A stretch of 11,463 nt of DNA from Rhodospirillaceae bacterium (lineage in GTDB: Bacteria; Pseudomonadota; Alphaproteobacteria; MPNO01; UBA2964), in the NCBI GenBank assembly GCA_002724505.1, contig PBOV01000055.1:18633-30095 (forward strand), written 5' to 3'. The stretch's first letter is position 1. Every line of letters begins with the position of its first letter. Shown one piece after another: positions 1 through 8,165 of the stretch. The notes beneath the pieces were generated by a model. It searched no databases. It was not told the origin of the DNA and saw only the letters and a program-made list of their open reading frames with translations. The translations under genes and the position numbers were made by a program.

Positions 1-7
1 AAAATTT

Positions 8-808
8 TTAATTTAAACCGCGTTTACCCCATTTTTTTTCGGCAATAGCCACTACTATACCTCTAAGTGTGCGCACTTCCTGTTCTGTCAATTTTGCACG
101 ATTAAAGATATTGCGAATGTTACGGATCATGCGTGGGCGTTTCTCCTTTACACGGAGGAAACCAGCCTTATCCATTTCATCTTCAAGGTGCTCATAAAAA
201 GTAATTATCTCTCCTTGACTTGCAAGCGCGGCTCCCCGGCCCTTCCGACGGATTTCAACCGGCACTTTAGCACCACCCGCCATCTGCCACTCATAGCCTA
301 TCAGCAACACCGATTGTGCGAGATTGAGCGAGGAAAAGGCGGGATTGGTCGGGACGGTAATGAGGGTGTCAGCGATTGCTAAATCATCATTGTGTAGGCC
401 TACACGCTCTGCACCAAACAGAATCCCGCATTTGTTACCTTGACCAATCGCGTCGCGCATAGTTCCAGCCCAACCGCGAGCATCCTGCACTGGCTTAATC
501 ATATCCCGTAACCGGGCCGTCGTTGCTCCCAACCTGTGTAAATCCGCGACAGCTTCGGCTGTCGTCTCAAATATTTTCGCATTTGTCAGCACCGCGTGAG
601 CACCTGATGACGCGTTAATTGCTTTGGTATGCGGCCATTTGCATTTTGGGCGCACCAGGCGGAGATCGGTTAGACCAAAATTCATCATTGCCCTAGCTGT
701 CATGCCGATATTTTCCGCAAGTGATGTCTCTATTAGTATAATAGCAAGCCCGTCGCCTGGGGTTCTGATTATCGCTTCGCGTTTCGTAGGTTCAGGATTG
801 ACCATCAT
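8..808 (-). CDS. trmJ: tRNA (cytidine/uridine-2'-O-)-methyltransferase, TrmJ type
   Basis: A 266-residue SPOUT-superfamily RNA methyltransferase. Family members use S-adenosylmethionine to methylate the 2'-OH of a ribose in the tRNA anticodon loop (position 32 for TrmJ). Visible signs are the N-terminal motif around residues 23-53 (ETSLAENIGMTARAMMNFGL, with the conserved Arg39), motif 2 at about 129-138 (ILFGAERVGL) and motif 3 at about 155-167 (NPAFSSLNLAQSV), which together form the knotted cofactor site. A basic C-terminal extension (about 180-266) is usual for the family. Two ATG codons open the gene (808 and 805) and neither has a clear Shine-Dalgarno; a 7-bp hairpin ends 4 nt upstream, so translation may be coupled to cimA. 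It is the last gene of the minus-strand run in view. The substrate position is inferred from the family; a related TrmH-family target is possible. Confidence 0.9.
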   Translation of the reverse strand: MMVNPEPTKREAIIRTPGDGLAIILIETSLAENIGMTARAMMNFGLTDLRLVRPKCKWPHTKAINASSGAHAVLTNAKIFETTAEAVADLHRLGATTARLRDMIKPVQDARGWAGTMRDAIGQGNKCGILFGAERVGLHNDDLAIADTLITVPTNPAFSSLNLAQSVLLIGYEWQMAGGAKVPVEIRRKGRGAALASQGEIITFYEHLEDEMDKAGFLRVKEKRPRMIRNIRNIFNRAKLTEQEVRTLRGIVVAIAEKKWGKRGLN

Positions 809-812
809 AGTG

Positions 813-829
813 GCTTAACACAGTTAAGC
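813..829 (-). promoter_or_regulatory. Hairpin spanning the cimA stop and trmJ leader
   Basis: A perfect 7-bp inverted repeat, GCTTAAC-TGT-GTTAAGC read on the minus strand, with a 3-nt loop. The cimA TAA stop (826-824) lies inside the first arm and the trmJ ATG (808) starts 4 nt after the second arm. No T-tract follows, so it is not a standard terminator. It could shape the trmJ initiation region or protect an mRNA end. The repeat is directly visible; the function is inferred. Confidence 0.4.
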
Positions 830-2416
830 TTTAGCTCCATCTCTAAACAATTTATACGTAATTGCTTCATTTAGAGCGTTGTAGGACGCGTCTATTAAAT
901 TAGCTGACACTCCCACTGTTGACCAACGCCTCCCCTTGCCATCGACACTCTCGATCATTACTCGGGTAATCGCCCCGGTGCCGCCACCAGGCGTGAGAAT
1001 ACGAACTTTGTAATCAGTTAACTTCATATCGTCGAGTTGCGGATAAAGTGGATCAAGGACCTTCCGAAGCGCATTATCTAATGCATTGACGGGACCGTTA
1101 CCCTCAGCGACTGTCATAAAATTCTGATCGCCGACCTCAATTTTTAAGGTTGCTTCTGACAGGGTAATCAATTCATTCTTCGCGTTCCAGCGCCGTTCAT
1201 CCATCACCCTAAAGCTTTGTAACCGAAAAAATTCAGGTACACTCCCTAGCACCCGGCGCGCTAACAATTCAAAGCTTGCCCCAGCACCATCGTAAGCATA
1301 GCCCTCATGTTCTCTTCGCTTGATATCGTCAAGGAGTGTCATGACTTTTGGGTCCTTGGAATCAATCTCAATCCCAATTTCATGAAACCTTGCCAGCACG
1401 TTAGATTTACCGGCCTGATCCGAAACGACTATATGACGTTCATTGCCGATTACTTTCGGGTCAACATGTTCATAGGTCTTAGGATCTTTGGCAATGGCCG
1501 AAACATGTAAACCACCTTTATGAGCAAAGGCACGTTCACCAACATAGGCTGCGCTGGTGTCTGATGGTCGATTTAAACGATCATCTATAAAGCGTGAAAG
1601 ATGGGTCAAGCGACCAATATCTTCCTCATTCATCCCAGTATTAAAACCCATCTTAAAAACTAGAGAGGGAATGATCGAAATCAGATTAGCGTTTCCGCAG
1701 CGTTCGCCCAGACCATTCAGCGTTCCTTGCACCTGCCGTACCCCAGCGCGCACTGCTGCCAAAGAATTCGCTACTGCATTTCCGGTGTCATCATGACAAT
1801 GAATTCCAAGATGGCTCCCAGGCACATGCTTGACGACCTCACCAACAATTTCCTCAATTTGATGCGGCAAGGTACCGCCATTTGTGTCACAAAGGACAAT
1901 CCAGCGCGCACCAGCTTCAAAGGCTGCCTTAACACAAGATAATGCGAAATTGGTATTTTGTTTATACCCATCAAAAAAATGCTCGGCGTCAAATATTGAT
2001 TCTTCAGCCTTTTTGGTTGCAAGGCCTATACTATCCTTGATCATCTCGATATTTTCATCGAGTTCAACACCTAGAGCGACCTTAGCATGGAAATCCCAAG
2101 TCTTACCGACTAAACAAACAACTTTTGTTTGAGCATTAAAGACTGCCGTAAGACCGGGATCATTCTCAGCACTTCGGCCTGACCGTCTCGTCATCCCAAA
2201 GGCCCCTAAACGGGCACGAGTTAGCTCGGGTGGGTTGCTAAAGAAGCTATCGTCTGTGGGGTTAGCGCCCGGCCAACCGCCTTCCACATAATCAATACCG
2301 ACCTGATCAAGCTCCAGTGCAATTGTAGCTTTATCGGCCGCCGAAAAATCGACTCCCTGCGTCTGCGCGCCATCCCGTAACGTCGAATCATAGATATAAA
2401 CGCGTTTGTCACTCAT
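824..2416 (-). CDS. cimA: (R)-citramalate synthase
   Basis: A 530-residue cytosolic enzyme that condenses pyruvate with acetyl-CoA to (R)-citramalate, the first step of the threonine-independent route to 2-oxobutanoate and isoleucine. The N-terminal HMGL-like TIM barrel (about 5-280) has the opening motif STLRDGAQTQGVDF with metal ligand Asp15, the GIHCHDD motif with His206 and His208, and GLGERCGNAN with Asn242. The EGGWPGANPTDDSFF stretch near 45-59 is typical of CimA-type proteins rather than 2-isopropylmalate or homocitrate synthases. A LeuA-like regulatory domain follows at about 380-520, where isoleucine feedback would be expected. Length is normal for the CimA branch. The ATG at 2416 starts 25 nt after the cysS stop; the leader has only a weak purine-rich stretch. 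Altogether the call is secure, though the citramalate/isopropylmalate distinction rests on sequence similarity. Confidence 0.93.
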   Translation of the reverse strand: MSDKRVYIYDSTLRDGAQTQGVDFSAADKATIALELDQVGIDYVEGGWPGANPTDDSFFSNPPELTRARLGAFGMTRRSGRSAENDPGLTAVFNAQTKVVCLVGKTWDFHAKVALGVELDENIEMIKDSIGLATKKAEESIFDAEHFFDGYKQNTNFALSCVKAAFEAGARWIVLCDTNGGTLPHQIEEIVGEVVKHVPGSHLGIHCHDDTGNAVANSLAAVRAGVRQVQGTLNGLGERCGNANLISIIPSLVFKMGFNTGMNEEDIGRLTHLSRFIDDRLNRPSDTSAAYVGERAFAHKGGLHVSAIAKDPKTYEHVDPKVIGNERHIVVSDQAGKSNVLARFHEIGIEIDSKDPKVMTLLDDIKRREHEGYAYDGAGASFELLARRVLGSVPEFFRLQSFRVMDERRWNAKNELITLSEATLKIEVGDQNFMTVAEGNGPVNALDNALRKVLDPLYPQLDDMKLTDYKVRILTPGGGTGAITRVMIESVDGKGRRWSTVGVSANLIDASYNALNEAITYKLFRDGAKA

Positions 2417-2441
2417 TATTTTTGTTCTCTAGCCTCATTAC

Positions 2442-3800
2442 CTAGCTTCGTTTCCAGCTGGTACCACTGGCATTATCTTCCAATACTATCCCAGCTGCCG
2501 CCAATTCGTCCCGAATTCTATCACTTTCGGTAAAATCTTTCGCGTCACGTGCTTCTTTACGTTTAACGATTAGCGCCTCTATTTCGGCGTCATCAATATC
2601 GCTTGCGCCCCACTTAAACCAGCTTTCTGGATTTTGTTGCAGTAAGCCTAGAATTTCCCCGCCGCCCAATAGAGCACCCTTTGTGGCACCATCATTCGGG
2701 TTTTTATTTAGTAATGACGCTAAACGATGTAACTCAGCAATCGCCTGGGGTGTATTTATATCATCCTCTAGGGCCTGCTGAACGTCGGCACCTAGAATTC
2801 TATCAGCTTTTGTATGCGCTGAGATTCGCAATGCCGTATAGAGACGATCCATTCCGTTTTTCGCCTCATTCAGCGCTGGTAAGCTAAAATCAATGGGTTG
2901 CCGATAATGAGCTGAGAGTAGAGCCAATCGGATTGCCTCCCCTGGCGTGTGGTTGAGTAAATCTCGTACCGTATGGAAGTTGCCGAGGGACTTAGACATC
3001 TTTTCCCCATCAACCGTTAAATAACCATTATGCATCCAGTATTTTACAAATGGTGCACCCCCATGGCTACAAACTGACTGCGCGATCTCATTTTCATGGT
3101 GTGGGAAAATCAGATCCTGGCCACCTCCATGGATATCAAATGTCTTACCAAGATGTTTGGCGCTCATCGCAGAACATTCAAGGTGCCAACCTGGCCTGCC
3201 ACGCCCCCAAGGACTATCCCAACCGGGTTGTTCTTTAGTGGAAGGCTTCCATAAAATAAAATCTGCCGGATCTTTCTTATACGGAGCAACTTCAACCCTT
3301 GCTCCCGCAACCAATTCATCCCGAGAATGGCGAGAAAGCTGACCGTAGCTCTCCATTGCCCGGACACAAAACAACACATGACCTTCAGCTTCATAGGCGT
3401 GCCCGCTTTCCAAAAGAGATGAGATCATCTCAAACATTTCGGGTATGTGATCTGTCGCTCGCGGTTCAACATCTGGTGACAGAGCATTCAGCTCGTTCAT
3501 ATCTTGATGAAAAATCTCAGCAAACTTTGTTGTGAGAGAACCAATTTCATCACCGCTTTTCTGCGACGCATCTATGATTTTATCATCAATGTCGGTAATA
3601 TTACGAACATAGGTTACGCGTGGGTAGAGTGTTTTGAGCAAACGGTATAAGACGTCAAAAACGACAACAGGCCGCGCATTGCCAATATGCGCATAGTCAT
3701 ACACTGTCGGCCCACAGACATAAAAACGAATATGCTTTGGATCAACTGGAACGAAGTCCTCTTTTTGGCGGGACAGGGTATTCGTAATCCGCAGGACCAA
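2442..3800 (-). CDS. cysS: Cysteinyl-tRNA synthetase
   Basis: A 452-residue class I aminoacyl-tRNA synthetase that charges tRNA-Cys in the cytosol. The HIGH signature appears as HIGN at 38-41 and the KMSKS signature at 267-271. All four expected zinc ligands are present: Cys29 (in YVCGPTVYD), Cys209 (WHLECSAM), His234 and Glu238 (FPHHENE). The length matches bacterial CysS (about 460). The chosen start is TTG at 3800, one base after the nadE stop; a GGGAG Shine-Dalgarno at 3808-3812, inside the end of nadE, lies 7 nt upstream, and the family's conserved N-terminus (NTLSRQKEDFVP) begins just after it. Translation is therefore probably coupled to nadE. It ends with TAG, which shows that TAG is a normal stop in this genome. 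Confidence 0.96.
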   Translation of the reverse strand: MVLRITNTLSRQKEDFVPVDPKHIRFYVCGPTVYDYAHIGNARPVVVFDVLYRLLKTLYPRVTYVRNITDIDDKIIDASQKSGDEIGSLTTKFAEIFHQDMNELNALSPDVEPRATDHIPEMFEMISSLLESGHAYEAEGHVLFCVRAMESYGQLSRHSRDELVAGARVEVAPYKKDPADFILWKPSTKEQPGWDSPWGRGRPGWHLECSAMSAKHLGKTFDIHGGGQDLIFPHHENEIAQSVCSHGGAPFVKYWMHNGYLTVDGEKMSKSLGNFHTVRDLLNHTPGEAIRLALLSAHYRQPIDFSLPALNEAKNGMDRLYTALRISAHTKADRILGADVQQALEDDINTPQAIAELHRLASLLNKNPNDGATKGALLGGGEILGLLQQNPESWFKWGASDIDDAEIEALIVKRKEARDAKDFTESDRIRDELAAAGIVLEDNASGTSWKRS

Positions 3801-3801
3801 G

Positions 3802-5460
3802 TCAGCTCTCCCGAAACCCGTTTGTTATTGGATAACGACGGTCTCTTCCAAAAGAACGATGCGTGATCTTCACTCCCGGTGGGGCTTGACGTCGTTTATA
3901 TTCTGCCAGCAATAGCATACGCCAGATGCGCTTTACTAACTCAGGATCGTGTCCCTCTCTCTCCGTAGCCTCAGTTCCAAGATCCCTCTCTATTAAACAC
4001 TCTAAAATAGCATCCAGCTCTTGATAAGGCGGCAGGGTATCTTGATCGATCTGATCGGGTTTTAATTCGGCAGACGGTGGCTTGGTAATAATTCTTTCAG
4101 GAATAACTTTTCCTTTTGGACCTCGACTACTCTTAGGGAAATTTTCATTGCGCCAATGGCACAGACTAAAAACTGTCATCTTATAGACATCTTTAAGAAC
4201 GGAGAAACCACCACACATATCTCCATAAAGCGTCGCATAACCAACGGACATTTCTGATTTATTTCCGGTAGAAACTACCATCGCTCCGGTTTTATTGGAC
4301 AGTCCCATTAACGCCAATCCACGGGACCGCGCCTGAATGTTTTCTTCCGTTGTATCTGCTGGCGCATCACCAAAAAGTGGCGAGAGCATAGAATCAAATG
4401 CTCCCATCGCCTGGCCTATATTGACCTCGTCCAATCGACAACCAAGTAGCTCTGTAGCCGCCGACGCATCTGTTAGGCTTTCTTCAGATGTATAAGGAGA
4501 TGGCATCATCACACAATGTACGCGATCCGCCCCCAACGCATCGACAGCCACGGCAGCTGTTAGTGCAGAATCGACCCCTCCCGACATGCCAATCAAGACG
4601 CCCGGAAAATGGTTTTTATTTATATAGTCGCGCAATCCTAACAACATCGCCGAATAAATACTCGATAGCCTGTCCTCAGCAGGCGCTGTTTCGCTCTGCT
4701 CACAAATCCAATGGTCACCGTTACGGTTCCAATTTGTTATTTGTAAAGCTGGAGACCAATCGGCGCAGCGTGCCTGCAATCTTCGGTCTGCGTTAAGAAC
4801 AAACGAGCCACCATCGAAGACTAATTCATCCTGACCACCAACCTGATTAACATATATCATAGGAAGGTGCGTTTCTGATATTCGCTCCACAGCGAGATGA
4901 AGTCGTTGATCCCACTTATCTAAAGCGTAGGGTGAGCCATTCAACACAACGAAGATTTCTGCGCCAGATTCTTGAAGACATTCCGCAACATCTGGCTGCC
5001 ACATATCTTCACAAATCATAACTCCAAGCCGGACATCCCTAAAATTGATCGGGCCGGGCATCGGACCAGGGGCGAAAACGCGTTTTTCATCAAATACACC
5101 ATAATTGGGTAGGTCATGCTTTAGCCTCACCGCCAAGACTTTTCCACCATCGAGCAATATGGCAGCGTTATACAGTTGGTCATTCTCTACCCATAAAGAC
5201 CCAACTAAAATGCCTGGACCATCGTCTGCTGTTTCATTCGCAAGTTTATCAATAGCTGCAGCACACGCATCCTGAAATGACGGCCTAACAACTAAATCCT
5301 CAGGTGGATATCCAGTTATAACCAGCTCACTGCAAACCAGTAGGTCAGCACCCTTTCTCGCGGCCGAGTTGCGGGCGGCAATCACAAGCGCGGCATTACC
5401 GTCAATATCTCCGACAGTTGGATTAAGCTGTGCAAGGGCAATAGATAGTTTATTTGTCAT
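3802..5460 (-). CDS. nadE: Glutamine-dependent NAD+ synthetase
   Basis: A 552-residue two-domain enzyme for the last step of NAD+ synthesis: deamido-NAD+ plus ATP plus glutamine. The N-terminal nitrilase-type glutaminase (about 1-260) has the catalytic triad Glu45 (CSELVITGYPPEDL), Lys114 (LKHDLPNYGVFDE) and Cys150 (GVMICEDMW), so it can draw ammonia from glutamine. The C-terminal synthetase has the ATP-pyrophosphatase loop SGGVDS at 293-298 and the STGNKSEMSVGYATLYGDMCGG stretch typical of NadE. Length is normal for the glutamine-dependent form. The ATG at 5460 has no close Shine-Dalgarno (an AGGA lies about 20 nt upstream), which is unusual for such a well-conserved gene. The stop is one base before the cysS start. 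An 88-nt gap separates it from the DAHP synthase gene and holds a candidate promoter. Confidence 0.95.
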   Translation of the reverse strand: MTNKLSIALAQLNPTVGDIDGNAALVIAARNSAARKGADLLVCSELVITGYPPEDLVVRPSFQDACAAAIDKLANETADDGPGILVGSLWVENDQLYNAAILLDGGKVLAVRLKHDLPNYGVFDEKRVFAPGPMPGPINFRDVRLGVMICEDMWQPDVAECLQESGAEIFVVLNGSPYALDKWDQRLHLAVERISETHLPMIYVNQVGGQDELVFDGGSFVLNADRRLQARCADWSPALQITNWNRNGDHWICEQSETAPAEDRLSSIYSAMLLGLRDYINKNHFPGVLIGMSGGVDSALTAAVAVDALGADRVHCVMMPSPYTSEESLTDASAATELLGCRLDEVNIGQAMGAFDSMLSPLFGDAPADTTEENIQARSRGLALMGLSNKTGAMVVSTGNKSEMSVGYATLYGDMCGGFSVLKDVYKMTVFSLCHWRNENFPKSSRGPKGKVIPERIITKPPSAELKPDQIDQDTLPPYQELDAILECLIERDLGTEATEREGHDPELVKRIWRMLLLAEYKRRQAPPGVKITHRSFGRDRRYPITNGFRES

Positions 5461-5501
5461 AAAATTTTTATAAGTAAATTCCTGCGAGGCAGAAGAAATC
5501 T

Positions 5502-5531
5502 GTTATAAATAGAAGATTTCCCCGATCTCAA
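5502..5531 (-). promoter_or_regulatory. Candidate sigma-70-type promoter before nadE
   Basis: On the minus strand, TTGAGA (5531-5526; 5 of 6 matches to TTGACA) is followed after 18 nt by TATAAC (5507-5502; 5 of 6 matches to TATAAT). Transcription would begin near 5495, giving a leader of roughly 35 nt before the nadE ATG. It sits in the only sizeable gap between the DAHP synthase gene and trmJ, so nadE-cysS-cimA-trmJ may be transcribed independently of the gene upstream. The motif match is visible; promoter activity is inferred. Confidence 0.42.
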
Positions 5532-5548
5532 CTGGCAAATGAGAAAAT

Positions 5549-6370
5549 TTACGCAACGACAGGCATCCTTGTCGACCCATTCTTAGTCACTCGATCGTCC
5601 TTGAGCATCTCTGCAATAAGGAAGGCAAGCTCCAAAGATTGGTCAGAGTTAAGACGAGGGTCACAATGGGTATGATAGCGGTCGGCGAGCCCCTCTTCGG
5701 TAATTTCTTGTGCGCCACCGACACATTCAGTGACGTTTTTACCGGTCAGCTCCAAGTGAATCCCACCAAGATAGGTACCTTCAGCCTTGTGGACCTCAAA
5801 GCAACGTTCCACCTCCTCTCGTACCCGATCAAACGGGCGGGTCTTATAACCGTTATCCGCCTTAATCGTATTTCCATGCATCGGATCGCAAGACCAAACG
5901 ACGGTTCTTCCTTCCCGTTCGACCGCACGGATTAGTGGTGGTAAATGCTCTGTCACTCCCTCATTACCCATACGGGTAATGAGGGTTAAACGCCCAGCTT
6001 CATTTTCTGGGTTTAGCGTATCAATTACTCTAAGCAGTGAATCGGGATCCATCGTCGGGCCACACTTGCAACCAACTGGATTACCAATACCGCGCAAGAA
6101 CTCTATATGTGCGTCTTCTGGGTCCCTTGTGCGGTCACCAATCCAGAGCATATGGGCTGATGTATCGTACCATTCACCAGAGGTTGAATCGATCCGGGTC
6201 ATTGCTTCTTCATATGCCGGAAGAAGGGACTCATGAGATGTATAGAAATCTGTCTCCCTAATTTGTGGAGTAGTTTCCGAAGTTAGTCCGCAGGCGGCCA
6301 TAAAGGCTAGCGAGTCGTCGAGGCGCTCTGCCAGGTCTTTGTAACGATTTCCGGCGGGACTTTTATCCAC
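5549..6370 (-). CDS. C-terminal remnant of class II DAHP synthase
   Basis: This 273-codon open stretch is residues 190-462 of the interrupted DAHP synthase and carries three of the four metal ligands (His354, Glu396, Asp426 in full-length numbering). GTG at 6370 is the first common start codon after the TAG, but it is an internal conserved Val (LGFVDKS) with no properly spaced ribosome binding site. Separate translation is therefore unlikely, and a fragment lacking Cys69 and the KPRS motif should not be active alone. Confidence 0.35.
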   Translation of the reverse strand: MDKSPAGNRYKDLAERLDDSLAFMAACGLTSETTPQIRETDFYTSHESLLPAYEEAMTRIDSTSGEWYDTSAHMLWIGDRTRDPEDAHIEFLRGIGNPVGCKCGPTMDPDSLLRVIDTLNPENEAGRLTLITRMGNEGVTEHLPPLIRAVEREGRTVVWSCDPMHGNTIKADNGYKTRPFDRVREEVERCFEVHKAEGTYLGGIHLELTGKNVTECVGGAQEITEEGLADRYHTHCDPRLNSDQSLELAFLIAEMLKDDRVTKNGSTRMPVVA

Positions 6371-6457
6371 AAACCCCAGGGTCCAACGGTGTACTTGATG
6401 TAAGTCCGCGTAACCCCCTTGAGCAAAGGCCCGTAGCAGATTTAACGTCGCTGCCGA

Positions 6458-6460
6458 CTA
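6458..6460 (-). other. In-frame amber codon replacing a conserved Gln
   Basis: TAG in the context TAC-AAC-TAG-TCG-GCA on the minus strand. Codon 160 of the DAHP synthase frame is normally Gln ([15 protein letters not shown]), so the change is one C-to-T transition (G to A on the plus strand). Upstream and downstream frames are identical, so no indel is involved. cysS and the short gene ending at 9886 use TAG as an ordinary terminator. Confidence 0.9.
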
Positions 6461-6937
6461 GTTGTAGGCCCGCACCATTCGCTGTGGGTCAGGATTACGA
6501 GCTTCTGGTTCGAACTCAATACCGTTGACAGAATCACCGCGATAGCTTGGGAGCTCGAGGTCTCCCTGCTTCTCTGTCGGCTCACTCCGAGGCTTGGCAA
6601 ATTGACCGGCCAGACGTCCAACTTTGATTACCGGGCGATGGGCAGCAAAGGTAAGAACAACAGACATCTGGAGTAGTACGCGAAAGGTATCACGAATGTT
6701 ATCAGGATGAAATTCCGCAAAACTCTCGGCACAATCGCCACCCTGCATCAAAAACGCACGCCCAGCTGCAGCATCTGCTAGTGCAGACTTTAGACGCCTA
6801 GCCTCGCCGGCAAAGACGAGAGGTGGGTAGTTACGCAAGGTTTTTTCCGCAGCCTCCAATGCCGCGCTATCGGTATATACCGGAACCTGCTTAATATTCT
6901 TTTTACGCCAACTATTTGGCTCCCATTTCGTAGCCAT
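6458..6937 (-). CDS. N-terminal fragment of class II DAHP synthase
   Basis: This is the product expected if the TAG is read as a stop: 159 residues with a strong ribosome binding site and ATG start. It contains Cys69 of the metal site and the KPRS phosphoenolpyruvate motif at 115-118, but lacks the other three metal ligands and most of the TIM barrel, so it should be inactive. Normal annotation software may call it as a stand-alone short gene. Confidence 0.5.
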   Translation of the reverse strand: MATKWEPNSWRKKNIKQVPVYTDSAALEAAEKTLRNYPPLVFAGEARRLKSALADAAAGRAFLMQGGDCAESFAEFHPDNIRDTFRVLLQMSVVLTFAAHRPVIKVGRLAGQFAKPRSEPTEKQGDLELPSYRGDSVNGIEFEPEARNPDPQRMVRAYN

Positions 6938-6944
6938 CGGACTA

Positions 6945-6950
6945 CCTCCC
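6945..6950 (-). promoter_or_regulatory. Ribosome binding site fixing the DAHP synthase start
   Basis: GGGAGG on the minus strand lies 7 nt upstream of ATG 6937. It decides between that ATG and a longer in-frame reading from TTG 6952, whose extra residues (MGGSP) would be encoded by the ribosome binding site itself. Confidence 0.75.
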
Positions 6951-7013
6951 AATTAGGAATATACACTCTCTAGCCCAAACACACATAATCTATTTGCGAA
7001 CAAACGAATGTGC

Positions 7014-7050
7014 GCGTTAAAACTAAAACCCTTAATTTGAGGCGTTTTAG
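7014..7050 (-). terminator. Possible weak terminator/hairpin after the EamA gene
   Basis: Within the 214-nt gap 6938-7151, the arms CTAAAAC (minus strand 7050-7044) and GTTTTAG (7029-7023) pair perfectly over 7 bp. A further CCT/AGG pairing across a one-base bulge leaves a 7-nt loop. TTTTAA follows on the minus strand. The stem is AT-rich at its base, so it is weaker than the terminator at 9910-9941. It lies about 100 nt after the EamA stop and about 85 nt before the DAHP synthase start, so it could separate the two transcripts. I see no convincing promoter for the DAHP synthase gene in the rest of this gap. Confidence 0.3.
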
Positions 7051-7151
7051 ATCCTCCAGCAAGGAGCCAAATCATCTTTTAACGTCCCAAGAATCAAATA
7101 AACGCATGGCTATACGCCGTTTAACGCTAACTTTCCAGAAAAACGTATTAT

Positions 7152-8084
7152 TTAATTCTTGGTTTTTACAGCCGATGCCAAGAAAACCCCTGCAAAGATT
7201 GTTATCGTTCCGGCCCAATGATACCAGTGCAACTTTTCCCCGATAAAGATAAAGGCAGCGGCAGCGGTAACTGGCGCTAAGAAATAGTGGTATGCAGCGG
7301 CCCGGCTTGGGCCGAGACGATCAATTCCATAATTAAATAAAAAGATTGCAATCAAAGATGGAAATACGGCGACATAGGCCATAGATAAAGATGTTTCAAC
7401 GGTAAACGGCATTGGCGTTCCAATCGACAACTCATAGAAAAGAAACGGTAGGTGGAACAATCCACCAAGCCCGCACAAAACGGTCAGGAATACTGCTGGA
7501 GAGGGTTTCTCTTTGATACATTTATAAATAACGGTGTAGCTCGCGAGCCCGAACGCACTGCCGATTAGAATAAGGTCACCGATATTAAAGTTTAGACTGA
7601 GAAGGACCGAGAAGTCTCCTTGGGTGATAATTCCACCGACCCCAATCAATGCTAGAAAAAGCCCGACCAGCTGGGTTTTTCCAGCCTTTTCCAATCCGAC
7701 CACCCAGACAATCAAAATGACTAAGGCGGGAATGAGTGACTGGATAATCGCGCCATTGACAGCGACAGTCCATTCCATCGCAACGAAGCTGGCTAGAGCT
7801 CCAAAGATAGGCATGAGAACAGCCATTAGTGAATAAATCCGGAAATTACGTCGAATTACCGACCATTCAGCAATAACACTTCGCCAGGTGAAGCATGTTA
7901 GGAGAATTGCAGCGCCACCCCAACGCCATAGCGAAAGAACTGAGGGTGGGTATTGCTCATGTACACCACGAACGATAACAAAATTTATGCCAATGAAAAA
8001 TATTGCCATAAATGATGCTATATGCGGTGAATGCAGAAGCTGGGTTAGACCCGATTTGACTGCATCAATAATTTGATTGGTCAT
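7152..8084 (-). CDS. EamA-family (DMT superfamily) inner-membrane transporter
   Basis: A 310-residue, very hydrophobic protein with about ten predicted membrane helices arranged as two EamA repeats (about 20-150 and 165-305), the usual layout of drug/metabolite transporters. Recognisable pieces are AMEWTVAVNGAIIQSLIPALVIL at the end of repeat 1 and NYGIDRLGPSRAAAYHYFLAPVTAAAAFIFIGEKL in repeat 2, both typical of the family. A GGGGGA ribosome binding site (8099-8094) sits 9 nt before ATG 8084; another ATG 7 nt upstream is in a different frame. The substrate cannot be read from sequence, since family members export amino acids, metabolites and toxic compounds. It is transcribed divergently from the TctC-like gene across a 154-nt region, and probably separately from the DAHP synthase gene that follows. 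The family call is secure; the function is open. Confidence 0.88.
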   Translation of the reverse strand: MTNQIIDAVKSGLTQLLHSPHIASFMAIFFIGINFVIVRGVHEQYPPSVLSLWRWGGAAILLTCFTWRSVIAEWSVIRRNFRIYSLMAVLMPIFGALASFVAMEWTVAVNGAIIQSLIPALVILIVWVVGLEKAGKTQLVGLFLALIGVGGIITQGDFSVLLSLNFNIGDLILIGSAFGLASYTVIYKCIKEKPSPAVFLTVLCGLGGLFHLPFLFYELSIGTPMPFTVETSLSMAYVAVFPSLIAIFLFNYGIDRLGPSRAAAYHYFLAPVTAAAAFIFIGEKLHWYHWAGTITIFAGVFLASAVKTKN

Positions 8085-8165
8085 TTTTCATTGTCCCCCG
8101 TCTGATCCCGAACGGAAAATACCGAAATAAAAAAACTTTCAAAATTTATGGCCCCTAGTAACCTG

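Larger units (their letters stand above)
5549..6937 (-). pseudogene. Class II DAHP synthase gene interrupted by an in-frame TAG
   Basis: 3-Deoxy-7-phosphoheptulonate synthase, plant/AroG-II type, joins phosphoenolpyruvate and erythrose 4-phosphate in the first step of the shikimate pathway. The frame runs 462 codons from ATG 6937, a normal length, but codon 160 is TAG (6460-6458). The residues around it ([25 protein letters not shown]) match the family's conserved stretch with Gln at this place, so a single CAG-to-TAG change explains the break. All expected catalytic elements remain in one frame: metal ligands Cys69 (QGGDCAESF), His354 (DPMHGNT), Glu396 (GGIHLELTG) and Asp426 (DPRLN), and the PEP-binding KPRS at 115-118. 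The ATG start is fixed by GGGAGG at 6945-6950, 7 nt upstream; a TTG at 6952 lies upstream of that site and is not needed. With no other decay visible, this is a fresh mutation or a sequence error. Confidence 0.85.

Noticed and set aside
4488..4796. A 102-codon plus-strand open frame inside nadE
   Set aside because: It lies wholly opposite the conserved nadE coding sequence, has no recognisable product and reads as a shadow.
6458..6460. Genome-wide recoding of TAG as an amino acid
   Set aside because: cysS and the gene ending at 9886 end with TAG at sensible family or operon boundaries, and only one internal TAG is seen.
6938..6952. Upstream TTG start giving DAHP synthase five extra residues
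   Set aside because: Those codons overlap the GGGAGG ribosome binding site, which is well spaced for the ATG at 6937.
7016..7125. Repeated TTAAC/TTAACG words in the gap between the EamA and DAHP synthase genes
   Set aside because: Spacing is irregular and the words are short and AT-rich, so they do not amount to a repeat array or clear operator series.
6945..7151. Promoter with TATATT (minus strand 6963-6958) for the DAHP synthase gene
   Set aside because: No acceptable -35 box at 16-18 nt, and transcription would begin on top of the ribosome binding site.
7010..7246. Plus-strand open frame covering the gap before the DAHP synthase gene
   Set aside because: No ribosome binding site, it overlaps the end of the EamA gene antisense, and its translation looks random.
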